Position numbers and translations under genes: made by a program. The notes below the pieces were generated by a model. It had not been told where the DNA came from and made no database searches. It saw only the letters and a program-made list of their open reading frames with translations. From the NCBI GenBank assembly GCA_035762175.1, contig DASTPP010000407.1, positions 15,620 to 79,619 on the forward strand: 64,000 nt of DNA, given 5' to 3'. This DNA comes from DASTPP01 sp035762175 (GTDB lineage Bacteria; Myxococcota_A; Polyangia; Polyangiales; Polyangiaceae). Shown one piece after another: positions 57,941 through 64,000 of the stretch (the stretch's first letter is position 1; each line of letters opens with the position of its first letter).

Positions 57941-60802
57941 TCACGGCGAGCACCCGAGGGCCTCGCGCCGGGCGCGCGCCTCGCCCGCGGTCACGCTGCG
58001 CGCGTCGCGCCCCCAGCGCTCGAGCACCTCGCCGTAGGCCCGGCAGGCCCCCTCGCGATCGTGGCGCGCCGCGAGCGCGTCGCCGAGCCAGAGCCGCGCC
58101 TGGATCGAGTACAAGGGGAAGCCGAACCAGCAGGCCGAGACGGCCCGCCGCAGCAAGGGCTCGGCCTTGTCCGGGCGCCCCCCGAGCACGTACGCCCGGC
58201 CGAAGGCCGCGTCGATGCGCGGGGTCCACTCGGCCAGGTCGGCGGCGGGCGGCTGGGCCGTGTCGTTGTCGACCGCCTCGCGCGCGTCGGCCTCGTCCCG
58301 CACGAGCCGGGCGTAGGCGTCGAAGCGGCGCGCGCCCGGGTCGGCGAAAAACCCCTTCGGCGCGGCGTCGATGAACGCGTGGCGGCGCCGCCGCATCTCG
58401 TCGCGCCCGAGCTGGCCGGTGACGTAGAGCGCGCGCGTGCTCTCGAGCCCGGCCTCGAGGGCCTCGCCCGGCGGCCACGCCGCGCTCGCCGCCGCGATGA
58501 GCCGCGCCACCTCCTGCGCGCGGCCCGCGCGCCCTAGCTCGAGTTCGAGATCGAGCCGGGCGATCAGCGAGGACAGGCGCCGGTGGTCGTCGGCCGACGT
58601 GGCCACGGCCCGCTGCCAGAGCGACAGGCTCTCGTCGCCGGCGTCGAACTCGCCGTCGTAGACGCGCAGAAAGAACTCGCCCGAGGCGCGCATCTCGTCG
58701 CGCCGCTCGGCCGGCTCGCGCGCCCAGCGCTTCTCGAGCGCCTCGCGCGTGGCCGCGGTCGAGTGCGTGAGCCCCATGACCGCGCGCGCCTGGTGGCGAT
58801 ACCCGGCCGGAGACTTGGGGTCGAGCTGCACGAGGCGATCGGCGGCGCGCTTCGCCTCCTCGCAGCGGCCCGCGCGGGCCTCGGCCTCGCTGAGCGCGCT
58901 CAGGCAGTCGGTGGGCGCGCTCGAGTCGCCGGCGCAGCGCCGGAGCTCGGACAGGCCCCCCTCGAGCTGGCCGGCGTTCAGGCGCGCCACCCCGCTCAGC
59001 CAGCGGCCGGCGGGCTCGCGCACGCCCTCGGCGACGGCGATCGCCCGATCGAAATGCCGGACGCGCAAGAGGTGTCGCCCCAGCGCGAGCTTGACCCAGG
59101 GGCTCGCCTCCCGCCGCGCCGCCAGGGCCTCGAGCGCCTTCTCGGTCTCGGGCGCGCGCGTCTCGTCGCGCAGCAAGGGCTCGAGCGCCTCGTAAAGCCG
59201 CGCCTCGTCGGGCCCGAGCTGCTGCCGCGAATCTCGCACCGCGCCGAAGTGCTCGCGCTCGGGCGCGGCTATCACTGGCGCGAGGGCGACGGCATAGAGG
59301 TGCGCCTCGACGAACGAAGGGTCGTGGCGGGTGACGGCGTCGAAGCGCGCTTGCGCCTGCTGCCACGCCCCGTCTTGCCAGAGCTGGAACGCCTGGCAAT
59401 ACGCCACCTCGGCCCCGCCCCGGTCGTGCGCCCGCGCGGCCGGCAAGGCGGGGCAGAGCTTGGGGGCGTCGGCCCGCGAGGCTTGCAGGGTCATCGCGCT
59501 GAGCCCGAGCGCCGCGCTCGCGAGGACGAGGCTGAGGGCCTGCTTGGCGCCCCAGCGTCGCCGCGACGGCGAGCGGAGCGTTTCACTCTGAGACCCTTTC
59601 GTTTCAACTTGAAACAGTGCGGCCTCGGGCTCGTCGCCTTGCTTACCCGCTCGCACCAACCCCTCGATGGCGGCTCCATACCCGACCGGAGCCCTCTCCC
59701 GCAGCGCGGCCTCGTCGTCGCCCGGCCAGGTCGGCGCGGGGCCGTACCCCACGCCCAGCGGCCGGTCGGACGCCGGCGCCGACGCGTCGTTCAGCGGCCG
59801 GTCGGACGCCGGCGCCGACGCGTCGTTCAGCGACTGCGTCGGGTCGTAGCTCGCGACGTCCGCGGCCGCCGCGTCGCGGCGACGCCCGCCCCCCTCGAGC
59901 AGCGGCAGGAGCTCGGCGGCCATGCGCGAAAGGAGCACCTTCGGCTCGAGCGGCCGGCCGAACGACCGCTCGAACGCCCCCCGCAGCGCCCGCCGCATCG
60001 AGCTCGCGTCGGGCCACCGATCGCCGACCTCGCGCGCCAGCGCCCGATCGATCACGGCGCAGAGCGCGTCCGGGCAGCGCGGCGCCACGCCCGACAGCGG
60101 GCGGGGCTCTCGTGTGAGCACCGACACCAGCACCTCGCCCGTCGTCTGCCCCTCGTGGACGTAGCGCCCCGAGGTGAGCGTGAACAAAGTGGCACCGAGC
60201 GACCAAAGGTCGGATGCCGGCCCTATATGGTGCTTGTGGCCCCTCACCTGCTCGGGGGCCATGAACGCCGGCGTGCCGAGAATGGCCCCCGTCACGGTCA
60301 CCAGCGGCCCCGAGTCGTCGATCTGGCGCGCCAGCCCGAAGTCGAGCAGCTTGAGCACGCCCTCGTCGGTCAGAAAGAGGTTCTCGGGCTTGATGTCGCG
60401 GTGCACGATGCCCTTTTTGTGGGCCACCTCGAGCACGTCGAGCACGGCGTCACCTACAGCGGCGACGTAGGCAATGTCGAGCGGCAGCTCGGCGGCGATC
60501 GCGCGCAAGCTCGCACCTTGAAGGAGCTCCATCACGAGGTACGCCGCCCCGTCGGGGGTCATGTCATCGTCGAGGACGCGCACGGCCCCCGGGTGCCCCA
60601 GCGTGTTGCCCAGGTAGCTCTCGCGCAGAAAGCGCACCTGGGCCGCGGGGCCCGAGGCGGCCTTGCTGTGCAAGACCTTGATGGCGACCCGATGGCCGTT
60701 GCGGTGACGCCCCGCGTACACGGCCGCCGAGCCCCCGACCCCGAGCAGCGCCTCGATTTGATACTTGCCGCTAAGCTTTTGACCGATGCGAAACTGCGCC
60801 AC
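57941..60802 (-). CDS. Ser/Thr kinase with C-terminal TPR-like domain
   Basis: 953 residues from GTG 60802 (AQFRIGQKLSGKYQI is the usual start); TTG 60832 adds ten residues. The kinase domain has GVGGSA at 21-26, Lys42, HRDIKPEN 134-141, DFG 154-156 and GTPAFMAPEQ. A linker with a repeated NDASAPASDRPL (36-bp repeats at 59756-59828) precedes one membrane helix (AKQALSLVLASAALGLSAM, about 427-445). The periplasmic part is about 500 residues of TPR-like helices. It is complete and probably active. Confidence 0.9.
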   Translation of the reverse strand: MAQFRIGQKLSGKYQIEALLGVGGSAAVYAGRHRNGHRVAIKVLHSKAASGPAAQVRFLRESYLGNTLGHPGAVRVLDDDMTPDGAAYLVMELLQGASLRAIAAELPLDIAYVAAVGDAVLDVLEVAHKKGIVHRDIKPENLFLTDEGVLKLLDFGLARQIDDSGPLVTVTGAILGTPAFMAPEQVRGHKHHIGPASDLWSLGATLFTLTSGRYVHEGQTTGEVLVSVLTREPRPLSGVAPRCPDALCAVIDRALAREVGDRWPDASSMRRALRGAFERSFGRPLEPKVLLSRMAAELLPLLEGGGRRRDAAAADVASYDPTQSLNDASAPASDRPLNDASAPASDRPLGVGYGPAPTWPGDDEAALRERAPVGYGAAIEGLVRAGKQGDEPEAALFQVETKGSQSETLRSPSRRRWGAKQALSLVLASAALGLSAMTLQASRADAPKLCPALPAARAHDRGGAEVAYCQAFQLWQDGAWQQAQARFDAVTRHDPSFVEAHLYAVALAPVIAAPEREHFGAVRDSRQQLGPDEARLYEALEPLLRDETRAPETEKALEALAARREASPWVKLALGRHLLRVRHFDRAIAVAEGVREPAGRWLSGVARLNAGQLEGGLSELRRCAGDSSAPTDCLSALSEAEARAGRCEEAKRAADRLVQLDPKSPAGYRHQARAVMGLTHSTAATREALEKRWAREPAERRDEMRASGEFFLRVYDGEFDAGDESLSLWQRAVATSADDHRRLSSLIARLDLELELGRAGRAQEVARLIAAASAAWPPGEALEAGLESTRALYVTGQLGRDEMRRRRHAFIDAAPKGFFADPGARRFDAYARLVRDEADAREAVDNDTAQPPAADLAEWTPRIDAAFGRAYVLGGRPDKAEPLLRRAVSACWFGFPLYSIQARLWLGDALAARHDREGACRAYGEVLERWGRDARSVTAGEARARREALGCSP

Positions 60803-60891
60803 GGCGCGCCGCCCATGCAAGCCGGGCTCCAAGGGCGGCTCGGGCGATTCGCCGGTGGATTTCGAGGCGGGCGCGGGGTAGAAGCGCGGCC

Positions 60892-61131
60892 ATGACGACC
60901 CCCGCGGCGCAGGCCGACGTCGAGAGCAAGACGGTCACCTTCGAAGGCAAGACGTACGACATTCAAGAGCTCGGCCCCGACACCTTCACGGTGCTCGTGA
61001 AGGGCGTGCCCGTCGGGCGCATCGTGTACAGCTTCGGCGCCGCCAACGGCGTGCCCGAGGGCGACGAGGCGAGCGAAGACACGCTCTACGCCATCGCCGA
61101 GGCGTGGTTCGCCGCGGCCGGCGCCGAGTGA
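60892..61131 (+). CDS. Small hypothetical protein
   Basis: 79 residues from ATG 60892. Alternating strands at the start (SKTVTFEGKTYDIQELG, FTVLVKGVPVGRIVYSFG) and a C-terminal helix (TLYAIAEAWFAAAG) make a small folded domain plausible. No family recognised. Its start is 90 bp from the divergent kinase start. Confidence 0.68.
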   Translation: MTTPAAQADVESKTVTFEGKTYDIQELGPDTFTVLVKGVPVGRIVYSFGAANGVPEGDEASEDTLYAIAEAWFAAAGAE

Positions 61132-61189
61132 GCGAGGGGGCGGGCGCCGAGCTCGGGCCGCGTTCGTCGGGCCGAGCCTGGCGCACGCT

Positions 61190-61852
61190 CTAGCAGCGCA
61201 GGCGGCTACGGCACCGGGCGACGAGCTCGGCGGCGCAGGTGCCGACCGCCGCGACCTTGAGCGCCGCGCCGAGCTCGGGGGCCCAGTTCACCAGGTTGCC
61301 CCCGACCACGACGGGGAACCCTCCGCCCTTCGCCTGCCGCACCGCCTTCACCGTGGCCGTGAGGGCGGGGGCGTGCGAGAGCATCGACGCCGAGAGCCCC
61401 AGCAGGTCGGCCGAGGCCGCCTCGAGCACGATCGCGTCGACGGGCACGTTGGCGCCGAGAAAGCGCACCTCGAAGCCCGCCATCTCGAGAAAGTCGGCGC
61501 CCATGCGCGCGCCGACGTCGTGCTGCTCGCCCTCGACGCAGGCGACCAGGGCGCGCTTGCCGTTCGGGCGCTCGCGGGGCATGTGCTGGTAGAGGTGCGA
61601 GACGACGAGCTGCGAGATCGACGTCGCGAGGTGCTCTTGCGCGACGCTGATGCGGTTCTCTTGCCAGAGCCGCCCGATCTCGTGCTGCGCCGGCTGCACC
61701 ACCCGCAGGTGCAGGTCGGGCACCGCCACGCCGGCGTGCACCCCTTGGTCGATGGCCACCTCGAGCGCCTTTCGGTAGTCGCCTGCGAGCTGCGCTTCGA
61801 GGTACGGCTGGAGGAGCTCATGGCGGAAGAGCGGCGGGGGACGCTTGGTCAT
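61190..61852 (-). CDS. Stand-alone B12-binding domain protein
   Basis: 220 residues. The N-terminal helical cap (about 10-95, LEAQLAGDYRKALEVAID) is of the MetH-cap type. The Rossmann cobalamin-binding domain follows with ACVEGEQHDVGARM (an ExHxxG variant of the DxHxxG motif; His binds cobalt), LGLSASMLSH and the VVVGGNLVN turn. Without a methyltransferase or HTH partner it resembles the light-sensing or corrinoid-shuttling domains. Convergent with the small gene at 60892. Confidence 0.84.
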   Translation of the reverse strand: MTKRPPPLFRHELLQPYLEAQLAGDYRKALEVAIDQGVHAGVAVPDLHLRVVQPAQHEIGRLWQENRISVAQEHLATSISQLVVSHLYQHMPRERPNGKRALVACVEGEQHDVGARMGADFLEMAGFEVRFLGANVPVDAIVLEAASADLLGLSASMLSHAPALTATVKAVRQAKGGGFPVVVGGNLVNWAPELGAALKVAAVGTCAAELVARCRSRLRC

Positions 61853-61948
61853 CGCAAAACTTCTCTTCGCGGAATCTTAACGCGCCCGCCCGGCGCGCGC
61901 CCGGACGAAGATTGGCCCCCGGGCCCGGGCGGCGTGGGGCAATCTGCC

Positions 61949-62950
61949 TCACGCTTTTCCGCCTCCGCCTCCGCCTCCGCGGCCGCCGGCCCGGCCCGGC
62001 CTGGCCCGGCCTGGCCCGGCCCGGCCCGGCCCGGCCCGCACCGGGCTTAAGCGCCCGAGCGCTTCGCGGAAGAGCCAGCCCTCTTTGTCGCCCGGGCCGA
62101 AGCGCACGCGGTACCAGTCGCCCTTGCGCTCGACCACGGTCAGCTTGTCGCCCACCGCGACGCGGCCCACGGCCTCGCCCGAGCGCGAGGCCGTGTCGCG
62201 CACGACATAAGGGCCGCGCCGGACCTCGGCGCTCGTCTCGTTCGGGCGCACGCTCATCGCTTCGGGCGCGCGCGCCTCGGCGGCGGCGGCCGAGGCGGCG
62301 GGCAGCGGAGCGGCGGGCGGCGGGGCGGCGGCGGGCGCCGAGGCGGCGGGCTTCGGCGGGGGGGCGAAGGTGAGCGCGTAGAAGACCGTGTACTTGGCGT
62401 GCTCGTGGCGCAGCTTGGCGAGCGAGATGCTGGCCAGGTTCGCCTCGAGGCACTTCATCACGCCCTCGGCCGCCTCGGCCGGCAGCGTGCTCGACTTGCC
62501 GCGCTGCACGTGCAGCCGCGCCCGCGCGAAGTCGACCTCGAAGCCGACCGAGAGCTTGCCCTCGTGGCCGCGCGCGGCGGGGCACGAGGCGAGCTGGCGC
62601 AGGGGCGCCGAGAGCACCTCGTCGAAGGCGACTTTGTCGCACGCGCGCGCGTCGCCCTTGTGGTTTCTGCACTTGGTGACCGAGGCCTCGCCCACGCTCA
62701 CGCTGGCCGGCTCGGCCTCGGCCGGACGGGCCGCGAGCGCGCTCGGCCCGGGCTCGGCGCGGGCCGCGTGCGCCGAGGCCGCCGCCTTGCCCTCGCCCGG
62801 GGGCGCCGGGCCCAGCTCGAGGCCGGCCACCTTGGGCCACACGATGCCGAGCGCGAAGCCGACCACGGCGATGATGCCGACCTTGGCCCAGGCCGGCTGG
62901 TCGGCGCCGGCCGGTGGGGTGTCGATGCGGGGCGAAGGGGGGGAGGCCAA
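61949..62950 (-). CDS. Membrane-anchored SH3b-domain protein with repeat tail
   Basis: About 333 residues from TTG 62950; no ATG or GTG is near and the longer frame upstream is not coding-like. A membrane segment (KVGIIAVVGFALGIVWP) is followed by an Ala/Pro-rich part, a Cys-containing AgmX-like stretch (CRNHKGDARACDKV ... VMKCLEANLASI), and an SH3b domain near the C-terminus (VVRDTASRSGEAVGRVAVGD, WYRVRFGPGDKEGWLFREALG). The final 30 residues are GPGRA repeats from a (CCGGC)n tract. Confidence 0.68.
   Translation of the reverse strand: MASPPSPRIDTPPAGADQPAWAKVGIIAVVGFALGIVWPKVAGLELGPAPPGEGKAAASAHAARAEPGPSALAARPAEAEPASVSVGEASVTKCRNHKGDARACDKVAFDEVLSAPLRQLASCPAARGHEGKLSVGFEVDFARARLHVQRGKSSTLPAEAAEGVMKCLEANLASISLAKLRHEHAKYTVFYALTFAPPPKPAASAPAAAPPPAAPLPAASAAAAEARAPEAMSVRPNETSAEVRRGPYVVRDTASRSGEAVGRVAVGDKLTVVERKGDWYRVRFGPGDKEGWLFREALGRLSPVRAGPGRAGPGRARPGRAGGRGGGGGGGKA
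61984..62038. repeat. (CCGGC)n pentanucleotide repeat, about 11 units
   Basis: An imperfect run with two CTGGC variants in the 3' end of the SH3b gene; three units equal 15 bp, so it encodes a periodic GPGRA tail without frame loss only at multiples of three. Length change by one unit would shift the reading frame of the tail. Confidence 0.9.
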
Positions 62951-63042
62951 GGCGGAGGGGCGCGTTGCGTGAGCCCGCCTGTTACCACACTCGGCGGCGG
63001 CTGGGCCAAGCGAGGGCACACGACGCCCCCCGGGGGCGGGGC

Positions 63043-63393
63043 TCAGCCCTCGAATTCGATGCCGAGCAGGGCGAAGCCCGCGAGGGCCAAGAAATTCCAC
63101 AAGAAGGTCGCCAAGGCCGCGGCCGCGACCCCGAAGAGCGCGCGGCGCCACCAGGGCCCGCGCCGCGTCACCCAGACGTGCGCCCCGTAGGCCAGCGGCG
63201 TCGGAATGAAGAGCCCGCACAGCGCGAAGCCGAGCGTCGCGTCGTTCCACATGCGGCGGCGGCCGTAGGGGTCGCGGTGGCGCCGGAGGTAGTGCCGGTC
63301 GGCGAGCAAGAAGCTACCGCCGACGACAATGCTGCTGAGCAGGCTAATGATGAGGGCGGCGACGGGCTCCCAGCCGCCGGCGTAGGGGCTCAT
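63043..63393 (-). CDS. Small integral membrane protein
   Basis: 116 residues from ATG 63393, overlapping the previous gene by 4 bp. Three membrane segments (VAALIISLLSSIVVGGSFLLA, LGFALCGLFIPTPLAYG, ALFGVAAAALATFLWNFLALAGF). The Arg/His-rich loop between the first two is probably inside. No family recognised. Third gene of the coupled minus-strand operon at the right edge. Confidence 0.78.
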   Translation of the reverse strand: MSPYAGGWEPVAALIISLLSSIVVGGSFLLADRHYLRRHRDPYGRRRMWNDATLGFALCGLFIPTPLAYGAHVWVTRRGPWWRRALFGVAAAALATFLWNFLALAGFALLGIEFEG

Positions 63394-63839
63394 ACCGGGA
63401 CGGGCCCCCCGAACGCGCCGAAGAAGCGCGCGACCCAGACGCCCAGCATCAGCGCGATGAGCACGAGGGCGCCCCCCGTCAGCGCGCGCCCCTGCTGCCG
63501 CTCGACGTAGCCCCAGCGGCCCGAGACGACGTACGAGACGGCGTTCGTGCCGACGAAGGCGAGCGCGGCCGGCAGCGCCACCGGCACCAGGGGGTGGAAG
63601 GCGAGCGCGCCGGCGAGGTCGCCGTGCAAGAGCCGCAGCGCCGCCCGCGTCAGCCCGCAGCCGGGGCAGGGGACGCGCGCGAAGAACGCGACGGGGCAGC
63701 CCGGCGCGCCGGCGGCGAGCAGGGCGGCGATGACGGCGCCGATGCCGCCCAGGCGCGCCGCGCGCAGGCCCATGGCCGCCGGCGAGCGGCCCGGCGCCGC
63801 GAGCGGGGCGCCCTCAGGAGCGGACACCCCACAGTTCAT
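63390..63839 (-). CDS. DUF2752 membrane protein
   Basis: 149 residues from ATG 63839. The DUF2752 signature CPGCGLTRAALRLLHGDLAGALAFHPL is at about 58-84 (read here as CPGCGLTRA, then LLHGDLAGALAFHPL), with two or three membrane segments. The function of the family is unknown. The start overlaps the end of the gene to the right by 26 bp and the stop overlaps the next ATG, so all three are coupled. Confidence 0.85.
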   Translation of the reverse strand: MNCGVSAPEGAPLAAPGRSPAAMGLRAARLGGIGAVIAALLAAGAPGCPVAFFARVPCPGCGLTRAALRLLHGDLAGALAFHPLVPVALPAALAFVGTNAVSYVVSGRWGYVERQQGRALTGGALVLIALMLGVWVARFFGAFGGPVPV

Positions 63840-64000
63840 TGACGTCGGCGAGGAACGTATAAGGGGCCGCGAGCCAGTAGAGCAGCAGGTTGCCCTCGCC
63901 CTGGGTCGGGGTGCCCGCGCGCGCGCGCGCCTCGGCCATCAGCTTGGGCATCGAGAGCACGGGGATGATCGGAAAGAGCAGCCACAGGATGGAGCCGCCC
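63814..64000 (-). CDS. Membrane protein, C-terminal part only
   Basis: The minus frame from the right edge reads GGSILWLLFPIIPVLSMPKLM, then LLLYWLAAPYTFLADVNELWG and a TGA at 63814-63816. One helix at the window edge and a second amphipathic one are seen. The N-terminal part is outside the window. The DUF2752 gene starts inside its last codons. Confidence 0.7.
   Translation of the reverse strand, partial: GGSILWLLFPIIPVLSMPKLMAEARARAGTPTQGEGNLLLYWLAAPYTFLADVNELWGVRS

Noticed and set aside
61140..61190. Second copy of the MITE end (CGTTCGTCGGGCCGAGCC)
   Set aside because: It resembles the MITE repeat in about two thirds of positions, but there is no partner and no CTAG, so chance cannot be excluded.
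1..64000. tRNA, rRNA, riboswitch or phage genes
   Set aside because: I scanned for cloverleaf-like segments, known RNA motifs, integrases and structural phage genes by eye and saw none; a covariance search would be needed to be sure.

Overview
The window is very GC-rich (roughly three quarters G+C) and reads as chromosomal DNA of a myxobacterium, most likely a member of the Polyangiales (Myxococcota). The reasons are four Hanks-type Ser/Thr kinase genes (one a probable pseudokinase), an ECF sigma factor fused to an AgmX/PglI-like periplasmic domain, many lipoproteins, extreme Pro/Ala/Gly linkers, GTG and TTG starts, and no tRNA, rRNA or ribosomal protein cluster. The organism assignment is inference from style and content; there is no marker gene. 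No CRISPR array, prophage or integrase was seen.

Layout. 1-5063: RNA ligase (cut by the left edge), Hsp70-like chaperone, Yellow/MRJP-like propeller protein and a divergent LysR regulator. 5060-11568: a broken cysteine-rich secreted protein, a receptor-type kinase, an IS630-family element, a 5'-truncated cytochrome c peroxidase-like gene and a 16-unit array of phased palindromes. 11569-21590: hypothetical proteins, a TPR metallopeptidase lipoprotein, many gene fragments, a dispersed inverted repeat, an APH-fold kinase, a DUF3237 protein and a three-repeat lipoprotein. 21658-26485: 5'-3' exonuclease, kinase-TPR protein and a hypothetical protein. 26531-31369: an SDR and a GST among paired paralogues (two TerB-like proteins and two small acidic proteins with the same C-terminal motif). 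31850-37075: STAS-like protein, then a same-strand run of hydrolase, ABC exporter, unknown protein and DJ-1/PfpI protein. 37128-48955: methyltransferase, sigma-AgmX fusion, pseudokinase, lipid kinase coupled to a phosphoesterase, aminotransferase, PP2C phosphatase, OmpA lipoprotein, AAA ATPase-nuclease. 48956-55125: second phased palindrome array, lipoprotein, PHB-depolymerase-like esterase, SGNH hydrolase, MITE-like element, response regulator. 55126-64000: SnoaL lipoprotein, JmjC/cupin oxygenase with a small peptide gene upstream, kinase-TPR protein, B12-binding protein, SH3 protein and a coupled membrane-protein operon.

Three structural themes stand out. First, two unrelated palindrome families (TCGA-N10-TCGA at 10725-11365 and AGTACCGGTACT at 49180-49533) are each repeated with a 41-42 bp phase, about four helical turns, upstream of a + strand gene. 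Second, short tandem duplications sit on the 3' ends of genes and often span the stop codon (50, 30, 20 and 35 bp units), with in-frame C-terminal expansions elsewhere. Third, the intergenic space is a graveyard of truncated genes and small inverted-repeat elements. The palindrome arrays are the best candidates for something undescribed.
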